Shown one piece after another: positions 9,665-19,194 of a stretch of 64,000 nucleotides of DNA. Below the pieces are notes generated by a model, which made no database searches, was not told where the DNA came from, and worked only from the letters and a program-made list of their open reading frames with translations. A program made the translations under genes and the position numbers. Every line of letters begins with the position of its first letter. The first letter of the stretch is position 1. The stretch comes from an uncultured Rickettsiales bacterium (lineage in GTDB: Bacteria > Pseudomonadota > Alphaproteobacteria > RF32 > CAG-239): NCBI GenBank assembly GCA_900551865.1, contig URXV01000004.1:44667-108666 (forward strand), written 5' to 3'.

Positions 9665-10783
9665 TTAGATTCTCATTGGCATCAGAACATAAATGGCACT
9701 GTTGTCGGAAGTGTCGTTGATAACGGTAGCGGCGGCACTGCCGGACAAACTGAAACGAACTTCTTCGCCTTTAATTTGTGCTAAAATATCCAACAGATAA
9801 CGGAAGTTATAACCGGTATCAATCGATTCCTTGTCATATTTTGCTTCTAGTTCTTCGGTAGCGTTACCCAACTCGGCATTTGATGCTGCAATAGTTACAT
9901 GATTCGTATCTGTTATCATGCGGATTCCCCTGCTTCTTTCGGTAACAACGGAAACACGGTCAACCGCAGCAGCCAGCTCCTTCACGTTAACTTCAAGAAT
10001 TTTATCGTTGTCGGTCGGGATAACGCGCTCATAGTCAGGGAAAGTTCCGTCAATAAGCTTAGAAGTCAAAGTGATGTCTTCAAAAGAAATGCGCACTTTG
10101 TTTTCAGACAAAGCCATCGTAACGTTGTCAGTCGACGCGTCATCAAGCAGCTTTCTGATTTCCAAAACAGATTTTCTCGGAATAATAACTCCTTCAAGCT
10201 TTTCAGCCCCATCGGGTAACGGGGATTCGGCACAGGCAAGCCGATGTCCGTCTGTCGCTACAACGCGGAGAACTTTGGCATCACCTTCGTTTTTAGCATG
10301 AACATATAAGCCGTTCAAATAATAGCGCGCTTCTTCCACCGAAGCAGAAAACTGCGTGCGGTCAATCAAAGTCTTCAGTTCATCACGGCTGATGTCAAAA
10401 TTAATCGGCAGGTCATCACCGGATATAATCGGAAAATCTTCGACACCGATAGTTGATAATGAAAATTTAGAACGCCCGGACGCAATACTTAAAGCATTCT
10501 TGTCGTCAGGGTAAGTTATTTCGACATCCGAGCCGTCGGAAAGTTTCCTGACAATGTCATAAAGCATATGAGCCGGAGCTGTCGTAGCTCCTTCTTCAAT
10601 AACTTTCGCTTCAACGATTTCGGTAATCTCAATATCCATATCCGTTGCTTTAAAGTTAATGCTTCCGCCTTTGGCTTCGATTCGGACATTCGATAAAACC
10701 GGAATCGTATTCCTTTTCTCAACAATGCTCTGTACATGGCTGAGAGTCTTTAACAGATGTGCACGTTCAATTGTAAATTTCAT
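9665..10783 (-). CDS. dnaN: DNA polymerase III beta subunit (sliding clamp)
   Basis: This 372-residue clamp is made of three repeated domains. The N-terminus (MKFTIERAHLLKTLSHVQ) and the C-terminal VLMPMRI end are diagnostic. It is the middle gene of dnaA-dnaN-recF. The 126-bp gap to dnaA is AT-rich and could hold a secondary promoter. Confidence 0.97.
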   Translation of the reverse strand: MKFTIERAHLLKTLSHVQSIVEKRNTIPVLSNVRIEAKGGSINFKATDMDIEITEIVEAKVIEEGATTAPAHMLYDIVRKLSDGSDVEITYPDDKNALSIASGRSKFSLSTIGVEDFPIISGDDLPINFDISRDELKTLIDRTQFSASVEEARYYLNGLYVHAKNEGDAKVLRVVATDGHRLACAESPLPDGAEKLEGVIIPRKSVLEIRKLLDDASTDNVTMALSENKVRISFEDITLTSKLIDGTFPDYERVIPTDNDKILEVNVKELAAAVDRVSVVTERSRGIRMITDTNHVTIAASNAELGNATEELEAKYDKESIDTGYNFRYLLDILAQIKGEEVRFSLSGSAAATVINDTSDNSAIYVLMPMRI

Positions 10784-10909
10784 TATTTTTATCCTAAAAA
10801 AAGACTTATCTTTATCTTCTTACACTCTACCACAAATCAGCAAAAGCAGAAGTCAAAAAATAAGTCTTCAACAATTTTTTTGTTTAAGCCCAAAATCCGG
10901 AAAACCAAA

Positions 10910-12370
10910 TCAGTTTTCAAGAGTCCGTCTTAAAATTTCAATGTTTTCAGCCAAGGACTGATCCTCAATAATCAGTTCCTCAACTTTCCGAACCGCATGC
11001 ATAACCGTCGTGTGGTCGCGGTCAAACTTGCGTCCGATTTCCGGCAGCGAACGCGATGTGAGCTGCTTAGCCAGATACATAGCTACCTGCCTCGGTCTGG
11101 CAACCGTTCTTGCTCTGCGCGAAGATTGGAGCTCTTTTACTGAAATATTAAAATGTTCGGCAACTTTCTTTTGAATTTCATCAATCGTTGTTTTTCTGTC
11201 AATGGAACGCAACATATCTTTAAGAACGTCCTGCGTCATATCAAGCGTGATTTCTTTGCCGGAAAGCAGCTGCGAATGTGCGGCGACTCTTTTAAGGGAA
11301 CCTTCCAGTTCGCGAACATTAGAGGTAATCTTCTGTGCCAGAAATTCGGCAACCTTTTGCGGAAGATCGATTCCCATTAATTCTGCCTTTTTTTGCAGTA
11401 TTCCCATTCTCAATTCAAAATTCGTCGGCATAATATCTACCACCAATCCGCCGACCAAACGTGATTTCAGGCGCTCTTCGATTCCGTCCAAATCCGTCGG
11501 CGACTTGTCTGCCGAAATAATAACTTGCTTGCCCTCTTCAACCAATGAACTGAATGTATGGAAAAACTCTTCCTGAGTAGTTCCTTTGTTTCCCATAAAT
11601 TGAAAGTCATCAACCATCAGGACATCTACGGAACGGAACTGTTCCTTAAAGGCTGCGGTATCTTTGTAGCGCAGGGCTTTCACGAATTTATAAACGAATT
11701 GTTCGGCCGTTAGATAAATAACGTTGCGATTCGGATCATTTTTTTTAATGTGCCAGATAATTGAGTGCATCAAATGCGTTTTGCCCAAACCAACGCTGGA
11801 ATACAGAAACAAAGGGTTAAAAGAAACATTTTTAGATTCGGCGACCTTACGGGCGGCAGCATAAGCAAACTCATTGGTCTTTCCGACAACAAAATTTTCA
11901 AAAGTATAATTGGGGTTTAATGGAGCGCCGTTAGTCGTATTGCTGTTGCTTTTTATGCTGTCATTGGCAAGATTGGCTCCGGCAACAAGCCCAAACGAAC
12001 TGCTGTTAATGTTACAGCCATAAATGTTTTGCGGTGTCGGTGTCGAGGATATCTTTTTTAACAAGGATGTATCAACGCTGCGCCGGTCGCTGAAACCTGT
12101 CTGTACGATAAAGTTTATTTTTTTGATGTTCGGATTCTGCTGTTCCCATATTTTATTGATTCGATCCGAATAATGAGTTACAACCCAGTTTTTCATGAAA
12201 GCCGTCGGAGCGCAAATATTCATTACCCCGTTACTGAAGTCTCCGACTGTAAGCGGTTTCAGCCAACTGTCAAACGCAGTCTCCCCAAACTCCATTTTTA
12301 ACTGGCTGCAAATTTGGCTCCATTGGGTATCAATGGGTCTTCCCTCACTTACATATGCTTCTTCTGCCAT
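10910..12370 (-). CDS. dnaA: Chromosomal replication initiator DnaA
   Basis: This 486-residue AAA+ initiator has an N-terminal domain I (about 15-85), a linker, an ATPase domain with SVGLGKTHLMHS (Walker A), VDDFQFM (Walker B) and SRLVGG, and a C-terminal DNA-binding domain with the signature FDRDHTTVMHAV. The ATG at 12370 is preferred because GGAG lies 6 nt upstream; an ATG at 12376 is too close to it. The first residue of the Walker A glycine pair is Ser. It is followed by dnaN and recF and preceded by a long non-coding stretch. Confidence 0.97.
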   Translation of the reverse strand: MAEEAYVSEGRPIDTQWSQICSQLKMEFGETAFDSWLKPLTVGDFSNGVMNICAPTAFMKNWVVTHYSDRINKIWEQQNPNIKKINFIVQTGFSDRRSVDTSLLKKISSTPTPQNIYGCNINSSSFGLVAGANLANDSIKSNSNTTNGAPLNPNYTFENFVVGKTNEFAYAAARKVAESKNVSFNPLFLYSSVGLGKTHLMHSIIWHIKKNDPNRNVIYLTAEQFVYKFVKALRYKDTAAFKEQFRSVDVLMVDDFQFMGNKGTTQEEFFHTFSSLVEEGKQVIISADKSPTDLDGIEERLKSRLVGGLVVDIMPTNFELRMGILQKKAELMGIDLPQKVAEFLAQKITSNVRELEGSLKRVAAHSQLLSGKEITLDMTQDVLKDMLRSIDRKTTIDEIQKKVAEHFNISVKELQSSRRARTVARPRQVAMYLAKQLTSRSLPEIGRKFDRDHTTVMHAVRKVEELIIEDQSLAENIEILRRTLEN

Positions 12371-13151
12371 ATCCATCTCCCACAGTTAGATATTGTTACA
12401 TAAATTCATAGTTATTTATTGTTATCCTGAAAATTCCGCCGCAGCTGTTCTGTATGCCAAATGTAAATGCTTTATGTTTAATATACTTGTACGTGACACG
12501 GGCTGTTACACCGGTTTGCGTAATCTATGAAAAGCTGACATATGTTACTGAAAGCTGTTTTCGAAATTTTCCGTTAACATATTTAATATCAAAATAATTT
12601 AATAAACTTATACCGTTATATCGCGAAATCCCGATACAAACAATATGACGCCATAAAACCAAAATCCGATTCTCCGTTTCGGAAATGTCGGCATTATAGC
12701 GAAAGCTCAAGCAAAATCTGAATACAATCATACTATCTCACATTTAGGATATTATTTAAAAATATCCTTAGTAAATTTATTCAAAATTTACTTGAGGCGG
12801 CGGAATTCACCGCTTCACCAAATTATTATACGGTTTCTTTTCATCATGCCGGCAACGCACATTCCATATCTTTAGGAATCTCTGGTTGCAGGCAAAAGTT
12901 GCCGTAAAATAATAAAAGTGCTATCATCAGAGAAAGTATCGAATTTTTTTTTATTACAAAGCCTGTCAGATTTTTTTTGATATGCCAAGCTTCAATTATA
13001 AAGTTCAACTCTCTTTGCTCTCATCTCATAACATGGTGAAACCATACGAAATAAAAATATAAAAGACAATAGCATATTTTAAGAAAATTTAAATAAAACT
13101 GCTTGACACAGATTCTAAAAAAGATTCGTAACAAGTCTTTGAAAAATAAAC
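12371..13151. other. Long AT-rich non-coding region upstream of dnaA, candidate origin or regulatory region
   Basis: No convincing gene is seen in about 780 bp. The stretch is AT-rich, with poly-T and poly-A tracts around 12940-13110, and holds three consecutive hairpins (listed separately). I searched by eye for DnaA boxes (TTWTNCACA) and for CtrA half-site pairs (TTAA-N7-TTAA) and found no perfect match, so the origin assignment rests only on its position between rpsT and dnaA. Confidence 0.35.
12746..12816. repeat. Three consecutive inverted repeats upstream of dnaA
   Basis: Hairpin 1 pairs AGGATATT (12746-12753) with AATATCCT (12761-12768). Hairpin 2 pairs AGTAAATTT (12770-12778) with AAATTTACT (12784-12792), a perfect 9-bp stem. 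Hairpin 3 pairs GAGGCGG (12794-12800) with CCGCTTC (12810-12816), including one G-T pair. They abut with 1-2 bp between them. Confidence 0.7.
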
Positions 13152-13192
13152 AAAAAAGCGCAAACACCCTCTAACAGAAACGGTGCTTGCGC
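13152..13192 (-). terminator. Rho-independent terminator of rpsT
   Basis: On the minus strand GCGCAAGCACC and GGTGTTTGCGC form an 11-bp stem with one mismatch, followed by TTTTTTG. It ends the rpsT transcript 26 bp after the stop. Confidence 0.85.
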
Positions 13193-13217
13193 AACTGAAA
13201 AATCAAGAAAAGAAAAA

Positions 13218-13478
13218 CTACAGAGCTTTTACTTTTTGGCTTAAACGCGAAATTGTACGGGAAGCCTTGTTTTTGTGAAATACGCCTTTCTGGGCAGCTC
13301 TCATCATTTCGCTCTCAGCAACTTTTAAAGCCGTCGATGCTGATTCCTTATCACCGGACAGAACCGCTGCAATAACTTTTTTTACAAAAGTTCTGACTCT
13401 GCTTCTGCGTGCGCCGTTGATAATGCTTCTTTTGTTGTTTCTGTTTATTCTTGTTTTTGCCGATTTATGGTTGGCCAT
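13218..13478 (-). CDS. rpsT: 30S ribosomal protein S20
   Basis: This 86-residue protein with N-terminus [18 protein letters not shown] and C-terminus [17 protein letters not shown] is a full-length S20. AGGA precedes the ATG with good spacing. The location upstream of dnaA is typical for alphaproteobacteria. It has its own promoter and terminator. Confidence 0.98.
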   Translation of the reverse strand: MANHKSAKTRINRNNKRSIINGARRSRVRTFVKKVIAAVLSGDKESASTALKVAESEMMRAAQKGVFHKNKASRTISRLSQKVKAL

Positions 13479-13531
13479 ATTTTTTATCCTGTCTTAAAAT
13501 TTAAGTTAAACACAAATAAAATTCTGACACA

Positions 13532-13559
13532 CTTATACTCTATAATCCGGGATAGTCAA
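13532..13559 (-). promoter_or_regulatory. Promoter of rpsT
   Basis: On the minus strand TTGACT (13559-13554) is followed after 16 bp by TATAAG (13537-13532). The hexamers are identical to those of the rpmH promoter. Confidence 0.75.
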
Positions 13560-13584
13560 CAGATTTTTTTAAAAATCGTTAAAT

Positions 13585-13959
13585 TTAGCTTTTATTTTTC
13601 AAACTGATGCTGATTTTTAAAGGTGTTGTTTCAACTTGGTTTATTTCCAGAATGTCATTTTCTCTGCTGAATTGCAGAAATGTCGCGCTTCCGGCTTGTT
13701 CCGTCCAGCCGAGCTGTGGCAGAGTCTCTCGGTAAAATTTTTGTATATCGGCGAAATTTTTTTTGCGGACGGCGACCAGTTGCGCTTCAAGATACCGGGT
13801 TTCTTCGTTTCCGAATGCAATATCATCGCTTTCAATCTGCTTTAAGCCTTCCATTAGGGGGATGTCCTCAAAGCCGGAAACGAAATTTTTGGCAAAAGCT
13901 TCGGCTGATGTAAAACATAATCCGCAGATAAGTGTGAAAAAGAAAAATATTTTGTTCAT
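13585..13959 (-). CDS. Hypothetical exported protein with an LGW motif
   Basis: The protein has 124 residues with a cleavable signal peptide (about 1-23, ending SAEAFA). The mature part contains FYRETLPQLGWTE and a beta-rich end. The same pattern, F-D-Y-Y-x-x-x-M-P-x-x-G-W, occurs in the lipoprotein at 63425-63859, suggesting a shared small periplasmic fold. Function is unknown. It lies between mutM and rpsT, all on the minus strand. Confidence 0.75.
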   Translation of the reverse strand: MNKIFFFFTLICGLCFTSAEAFAKNFVSGFEDIPLMEGLKQIESDDIAFGNEETRYLEAQLVAVRKKNFADIQKFYRETLPQLGWTEQAGSATFLQFSRENDILEINQVETTPLKISISLKNKS

Positions 13960-14018
13960 ATTGGTTACCTCTGTTTTGTATTGTTTTCGTCAAAGTTTCA
14001 TTTTATTGCGCAGATAGA

Positions 14019-14855
14019 TTACTTTTGCAAATGGCTGCAGTAAAAAGTTGAACGTCCTCCCTGTATGATTTTTTTAATGCCTTCGGTACAACCGTCGCAA
14101 GTACAGTCCGGACATCTCTGTCCGGCTTTTCCATAAACGCAGTGCATATGCTGGAAATATCCCATGCTGCCGTCGGGCTTGCGATAATCGCGCAGAGTCG
14201 AACCTCCGGCATCTATGGCTTTTTGCAGAGTCTCCCGTACGGCGTTAATAAGGTTGGAAATTTCTTGTTTTGATAAGCTGCAACATTCTCTTAGCGGGGA
14301 GATTCTTGCAGCATATAATGCTTCTGAGGCATAAATGTTGCCGATTCCGTTGACAATGCTTTGATCTAGAAGGGCGATTTTAATGGCGGTTTTTTTATGG
14401 CAGAGTTTGGCTGAGAAATAATCCGCGTTAAACTGCTCGTCAAAAGGATCTGGCCCGGTGTGTGAAAATAAGCTGCAGGTTCTTAAATCGGATGTCTTTG
14501 TACAGGTCATCAATCCAAAACGGCGGGCATCGTTAAACGTCAGGATTCCTCTTGTCGTAACGATAATAATATGGTCGTGTTTTTCTAAAACGGCAGGAAG
14601 TGTATCGGTAATTTTAACTTTTCCGCTCATGCCGAAATGCCAGACCAGGCTGAAACCGTTGTTCAAATCCAAAACGGCATATTTGGCAATTCGAGATACC
14701 TTTAATATTGCAGCTCCCTCAAGCGTATCTTCAAAATCAGCGGGAACGGGAATGCGAAATCTTCTGTTACGCACGATTACCTTTTTGATAACGGCGCCTT
14801 CTACCGCTTTTCTCAGAGCCTCTTTGATTGTTTCTACTTCTGGCAGTTCGGGCAT
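14019..14855 (-). CDS. mutM: Formamidopyrimidine-DNA glycosylase (Fpg/MutM)
   Basis: This bifunctional base-excision enzyme removes 8-oxoguanine and cleaves AP sites. From the true start (MPELPEVET, catalytic Pro and Glu) it has 278 residues. The beta-domain Lys lies in HFGMSGKVKI, and the helix-two-turn-helix has NGIGNIYASEAL. The C-terminal zinc finger is unusual: it reads CPDC, then an extra TCDGC stretch, then GGRSTFYCSHLQK, where most family members end YCxxCQ. Thus the usual fourth Cys is Leu and extra Cys residues sit in the loop. AAGGA precedes the ATG by about 6 nt. Confidence 0.95.
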   Translation of the reverse strand: MPELPEVETIKEALRKAVEGAVIKKVIVRNRRFRIPVPADFEDTLEGAAILKVSRIAKYAVLDLNNGFSLVWHFGMSGKVKITDTLPAVLEKHDHIIIVTTRGILTFNDARRFGLMTCTKTSDLRTCSLFSHTGPDPFDEQFNADYFSAKLCHKKTAIKIALLDQSIVNGIGNIYASEALYAARISPLRECCSLSKQEISNLINAVRETLQKAIDAGGSTLRDYRKPDGSMGYFQHMHCVYGKAGQRCPDCTCDGCTEGIKKIIQGGRSTFYCSHLQK

Positions 14856-15020
14856 TGCTAATCCTTTTATTTGCATATATTTCAAAAATAACCGCTAATT
14901 TGACGGGAAGCGACTACAAACTTTTGTTTATGCACCAGCATTTTTTGCATTATTGTTTGACTAGTGTCGCGATTTATATTAATATCAAAAAGATTTTAAC
15001 TTAAAAAAGAGAGGATTGTC

Positions 15021-15578
15021 GTGATAAAAACTGCTTCGGCAAGAAAAAGGGCTCGTAAATATTTTGCGCCGCAAAATGAAGGAGTGCATCGCAAGTGCGA
15101 CCATCCGGGCTGCAATAAGGATGGAGAATTTAAAGCCCCGAAAGACCGGAGTCTGAAAGATTATTACTGGTTCTGTCTGGAACACGTGCAGGAATATAAC
15201 TCCCGCTGGAATTACTATACGGATGATAACAGCGAACCGGAACACGAAGCCTTTCGCAAAAAGACGCGTTTCAGCGGATTTCATTCCAAAATTAAATATA
15301 AATTCGGTTGTGATTTAGATGAAGAGCTTGAGTTTCTTCATGGGTTTTCCGGATATGAAAAAGTATCCGACAATGTTTATTTCAGTCGGGAAGACCGCTG
15401 CGAAATGGAACATTTGGAGTTGTCTGCCGAGGAATTTAATCTTGACAACTTAAAAAAACAGTACAAAAAACTGGCCAAAGCCTGCCATCCGGATTTGAAT
15501 CCGGACGATAAGGAAGCCGAAGAAAAGTTCAAACGTTTGACTGCCGCTTATAAAAAACTGCTGGAAAAGCTCTCCTGA
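15021..15578 (+). CDS. J-domain (DnaJ-like) protein with N-terminal Cys/His module
   Basis: This is a 185-residue protein. The N-terminal half has C-D-H-P-G-C and later F-C-x-x-H-V, a possible metal-binding module. The C-terminal 60 residues form a J domain with the HPD loop ([19 protein letters not shown]), which would stimulate a DnaK-type ATPase. This architecture, J domain at the C-terminus, is known from alphaproteobacteria. It starts with GTG after GAGAGG. Its partner chaperone and substrate cannot be told from the sequence. Confidence 0.85.
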   Translation: MIKTASARKRARKYFAPQNEGVHRKCDHPGCNKDGEFKAPKDRSLKDYYWFCLEHVQEYNSRWNYYTDDNSEPEHEAFRKKTRFSGFHSKIKYKFGCDLDEELEFLHGFSGYEKVSDNVYFSREDRCEMEHLELSAEEFNLDNLKKQYKKLAKACHPDLNPDDKEAEEKFKRLTAAYKKLLEKLS

Positions 15579-15642
15579 CTGCGGCAGAAAAACTGATTCG
15601 GTTAAAAAAGCGGACTTTTCATTTTAAGAAAAGGCTGTCGGT

Positions 15643-18600
15643 TCAAAGCGAAAGCTCATAAAGTTTTGCCGCGTATTTTCTTATCGTATCCAATCGAGTC
15701 TTGTATACGGTCAAATCCCTTTCGACAAACAGTTTCTGATCTGGGCGGACTTTTATGGCGCCGCCCTGCCGGTTAATAAAGTCCATAAGCTTGTCGACGT
15801 TTCTAAACGTATTGTTATGAAAAGCTATCAAGATACCGCGCGCGCCGGCTTCAATGCGTTCAATGCCGCACATTGCGCAGATTTGTTTTATTTCAACTGT
15901 CTTAAGCAGGTTTTCGACCTCTTCGGGAACTGGGCCGAAGCGGTCAATCAACTCTTCGCGCATATCATTGATTTCTTCAACTGTTTTAAGGCCGCCAATG
16001 CGCTTATAAAGCCCGAGTCTTACGCCTAAGTCCGCCACATATTTTTCCGGAATGATAATCGGAACGCCGGTAAGAATTTGTACAGTCCAGTCTGTATCAG
16101 TCGCGGCAGTTTGAGAATTTTTATCGGATTCTCCTGCTTTCAAACGGTTGATTTCCTCTTCCAGTAAATGATGGTAAAGAGCGATACCGACATCTTTTAT
16201 GTGCCCCGATTGTTCTATTCCGAGAATGTTTCCTGCGCCGCGGATATCCAGATCATGGTTGGCCAGAGAAAAACCGGCGCCGAGTTGGTTGAGTGCCTGC
16301 AGAATATTCAGCCTTTTTTCGGCAATCGGTGTCAGCGTTTTTTTGTTGGGAATGGTAAAATAACAGTAGCCGCGGAGTTTTGAACGGCCGATTCTTCCGC
16401 GCAGCTGATACAGTTGAGCCAACCCGAACATATCTGCCCGGTAAATAATCATCGTATTGACGTTGGGCATGTCAATTCCCGATTCGATAATTGTCGTTGC
16501 CAAAAGAATGTCCGCCTTGCCATCGGCAAAGTCACACATAACGTCTTCCAGGTGGGACGGGGACATTTGGCCGTGAGCCACAGCGATTTTAATGTCCGGA
16601 ACCAGTTCCCGGAGTTTTGGCTCAATTTGCAGAATGTCCGATACGCGGGGGCATACGAAAAATATCTGTCCGCCACGATATTTCTCACGGTATATAGCTT
16701 CCCTTATCATAACTTTGTCAAAAGGCATGACAAACGTTCTTGCTGCCAGACGGTCGACTGGCGGAGTCGCAATAATACTGAGCTGTTTAACTCCGGTCAG
16801 AGAAAGCTGCAATGTCCGGGGAATGGGTGTGGCGCTGAGTGTCAGGATATGAACGTCGGATTTCAGCTGTTTCAGGCGTTCTTTGTGTGCAACGCCAAAA
16901 TGCTGTTCCTCATCAACAATCAAAAGTCCCAGATTGCAGAATTCAATATCCTTAGCCAACAGTGCATGAGTGCCGATAACGATTTCCAAACTGCCGTCTT
17001 TCAGTCCCTGCTTAATCTCTCTGGCTTCTTTGGGCGTAACCAGCCGTGACAGCATCTTGACCTTAACCGGAAAGCCGCTCAGACGTTTCTTGAAGTTCAG
17101 ATAATGCTGGCGCGCCAGCAGAGTCGTCGGTACTATCAGGGCAACCTGCGCACCGCCTGTAGCCACCGTAAAAGCAGCCCGCAGCGCAACTTCCGTTTTG
17201 CCGAAACCGACATCGCCGCAGATAAGCCTGTCCATCGGCATACCAAGCGACAAATCGTGAATAACATCTTTTACGGCGTTCAGTTGGTCATCGGTTTCAG
17301 TATAAAGAAACCGGCTGCAGAACTCGTCATAAAGACCTCGTTCGGGAACAAATATCTCCGCTTTTTTCATCCGCCTTTGTGCTGCGATTTTAATCAGTTT
17401 TTCCGCAATGTCTTTAATCTTTTCTTTGACGCGAGATTTCTTTGCTTCCCAGGCTGAACCGCCGAGCGTGTCCAGCGCCACATTGCTGTCTTCGGCGCCG
17501 TAGCGGCTGATGACGTCAATGTTTTCCACCGGAACATAAAGTTTGTCGTTATTGGCGTATATCAGCTTCAGGCAGTCGTGCGCTACGCCGTCTGTTACGA
17601 TATTCTCCAGCCCTTCAAATCTGCCGATGCCGTGTTCAATGTGAACGACATATTCGCCGATATTGAGGGATGATATGTCGGCAATAAGATTTTCGGCAGA
17701 AACCTTTTTGTGCGCACGGATATTCTTGCGTTCGCCCCAGATGTCCTGTTCCGTAACGATAAAATAGTTGTGGCTGGTAAAGCCGTGTTGCAGTTCAAGT
17801 CTGATTAGGGCAATTTTTCCTTTGGCGGTTTCTTTTTCCGCTTGTGCCCAAGTTTCGGAAACAGCAAGGTTTTTAATTTTGTTTTCGGTGAGGATATTTT
17901 TCATCCGGTCAAGAGAACCGTCGCTGTAGCAGCAAATAATCCTTTTTTTATCTTTGTTGCGGCCGAATTCCTGCGCCAAATCTTCATAAACCGTCAGGTT
18001 ATTGATGTTTTTTAATGAGGCAAATATTTTTTGCGGAGTCGCTCCATAATCTGTAACATCACTGCTTTCCGGTATAGAGCGCTTGGAAAATAAGACATAG
18101 CGCCGGCGATGAATTTGCGCTGCAAAATTTTGCGCATCAAGGAACAAAAGTTCCGGTGGTACGGGACGGTACTTGTCAATATCGGAAACTTCACGGATTT
18201 TCAAAGCTTCCAGCCGCGCTTCATAGTGGTCGGCAATCGTTTCTTCTTTTGCCTTCAGAGCATTGTCGGCATCAACGCCCAGAAAAATGTCGGCACCTGG
18301 CAGATAGTCAAACAGCGTCGGCAGGCCGCCGTCATAAAAAAACGGCAGCCAGTTTTCCATGCCGAGATATTTCTTTCCTTCCGAAATGCTTTCGTATAAT
18401 TCGTCTTTAAGCCCCTCTGCGCCAAAAGCCTCACGATATTTGGAGCGGAATGTCTTAATGGTGTTCTTGTCAAGCACAACCTCGTTGGCGCTGTCAAAGC
18501 TGTAAAAATTTAAATCCTCCGTACTGCGCTGCGTTTCCACTTCAAACAATCTCAGCCGTTCGATTTCGTCGTCAAACAAATCAATGCGCAGCGGCTGTTC

Positions 18601-19125
18601 GGCTCCGCTGGGAAAAATGTCGATGATATCTCCCCGTACGGCATATTCACCCGATTCCATAACTTGCTCAACGCGGGTATAGCCGTTGACCGCTGCATAG
18701 TGCAAAAATTCGTCAAAATTAAGTTTCCCGCCGACTTGGATGTTTTTGCGCGTGTTTAAGAATATTTTTTTCGGCGGCAGTTTTTGAATTGCTGCGCCGA
18801 TACTGGTCAGCACAATGCGCTGTTTTTTTGCCCCTGCATCCAAAACAAGTTTAGCCAGCGTTTCAATGCGTTTAGATAAAATTGCGGCATTAGGCGATAC
18901 TCGGTCATATGGGACAGTATCCCATGCCGGCAAAGTAAGAATGTTTGCTTCCGGCTGAAGAAAAGAGAGTGTTTCATAGACTTGGTTAAGGCTGATGCCG
19001 TCGCTCAAAATACAGAGGATGTCCCGATCCGTTTCTGCAAGCAAATCCCGTATGGCAAAAGCTTCGGCGTCTTTGGCTACGCCGGCAAGGGTTTTTTTGT
19101 TGTATTTTTCAAAATCATTAGACAT
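15643..19125 (-). CDS. mfd: Transcription-repair coupling factor Mfd
   Basis: This 1160-residue protein removes stalled RNA polymerase and recruits UvrA. It contains a UvrB-like N-terminal part, an RNA-polymerase interaction domain (around EYVVHIEHGIGRFEGLE), Walker A GDVGFGKTEVA, a DEEQ box (LLIVDEEQHFGV), helicase motif V/VI residues (QLRGRIGRS) and a C-terminal TRCF domain. The length is normal. It is divergent from recG with a 69-bp shared upstream region. Confidence 0.97.
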   Translation of the reverse strand: MSNDFEKYNKKTLAGVAKDAEAFAIRDLLAETDRDILCILSDGISLNQVYETLSFLQPEANILTLPAWDTVPYDRVSPNAAILSKRIETLAKLVLDAGAKKQRIVLTSIGAAIQKLPPKKIFLNTRKNIQVGGKLNFDEFLHYAAVNGYTRVEQVMESGEYAVRGDIIDIFPSGAEQPLRIDLFDDEIERLRLFEVETQRSTEDLNFYSFDSANEVVLDKNTIKTFRSKYREAFGAEGLKDELYESISEGKKYLGMENWLPFFYDGGLPTLFDYLPGADIFLGVDADNALKAKEETIADHYEARLEALKIREVSDIDKYRPVPPELLFLDAQNFAAQIHRRRYVLFSKRSIPESSDVTDYGATPQKIFASLKNINNLTVYEDLAQEFGRNKDKKRIICCYSDGSLDRMKNILTENKIKNLAVSETWAQAEKETAKGKIALIRLELQHGFTSHNYFIVTEQDIWGERKNIRAHKKVSAENLIADISSLNIGEYVVHIEHGIGRFEGLENIVTDGVAHDCLKLIYANNDKLYVPVENIDVISRYGAEDSNVALDTLGGSAWEAKKSRVKEKIKDIAEKLIKIAAQRRMKKAEIFVPERGLYDEFCSRFLYTETDDQLNAVKDVIHDLSLGMPMDRLICGDVGFGKTEVALRAAFTVATGGAQVALIVPTTLLARQHYLNFKKRLSGFPVKVKMLSRLVTPKEAREIKQGLKDGSLEIVIGTHALLAKDIEFCNLGLLIVDEEQHFGVAHKERLKQLKSDVHILTLSATPIPRTLQLSLTGVKQLSIIATPPVDRLAARTFVMPFDKVMIREAIYREKYRGGQIFFVCPRVSDILQIEPKLRELVPDIKIAVAHGQMSPSHLEDVMCDFADGKADILLATTIIESGIDMPNVNTMIIYRADMFGLAQLYQLRGRIGRSKLRGYCYFTIPNKKTLTPIAEKRLNILQALNQLGAGFSLANHDLDIRGAGNILGIEQSGHIKDVGIALYHHLLEEEINRLKAGESDKNSQTAATDTDWTVQILTGVPIIIPEKYVADLGVRLGLYKRIGGLKTVEEINDMREELIDRFGPVPEEVENLLKTVEIKQICAMCGIERIEAGARGILIAFHNNTFRNVDKLMDFINRQGGAIKVRPDQKLFVERDLTVYKTRLDTIRKYAAKLYELSL

Positions 19126-19194
19126 TTGCGCACATATCGGTTATTAACATACTTATAAATAACCTAAACCCGAAATTTGTAAAGAACATAAATT

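Noticed and set aside
12371..13217. DnaA boxes or CtrA sites supporting oriC
   Set aside because: I looked for TTWTNCACA and TTAA-N7-TTAA on both strands and found only poor partial matches such as TTATCCTGA, so I do not call an origin.
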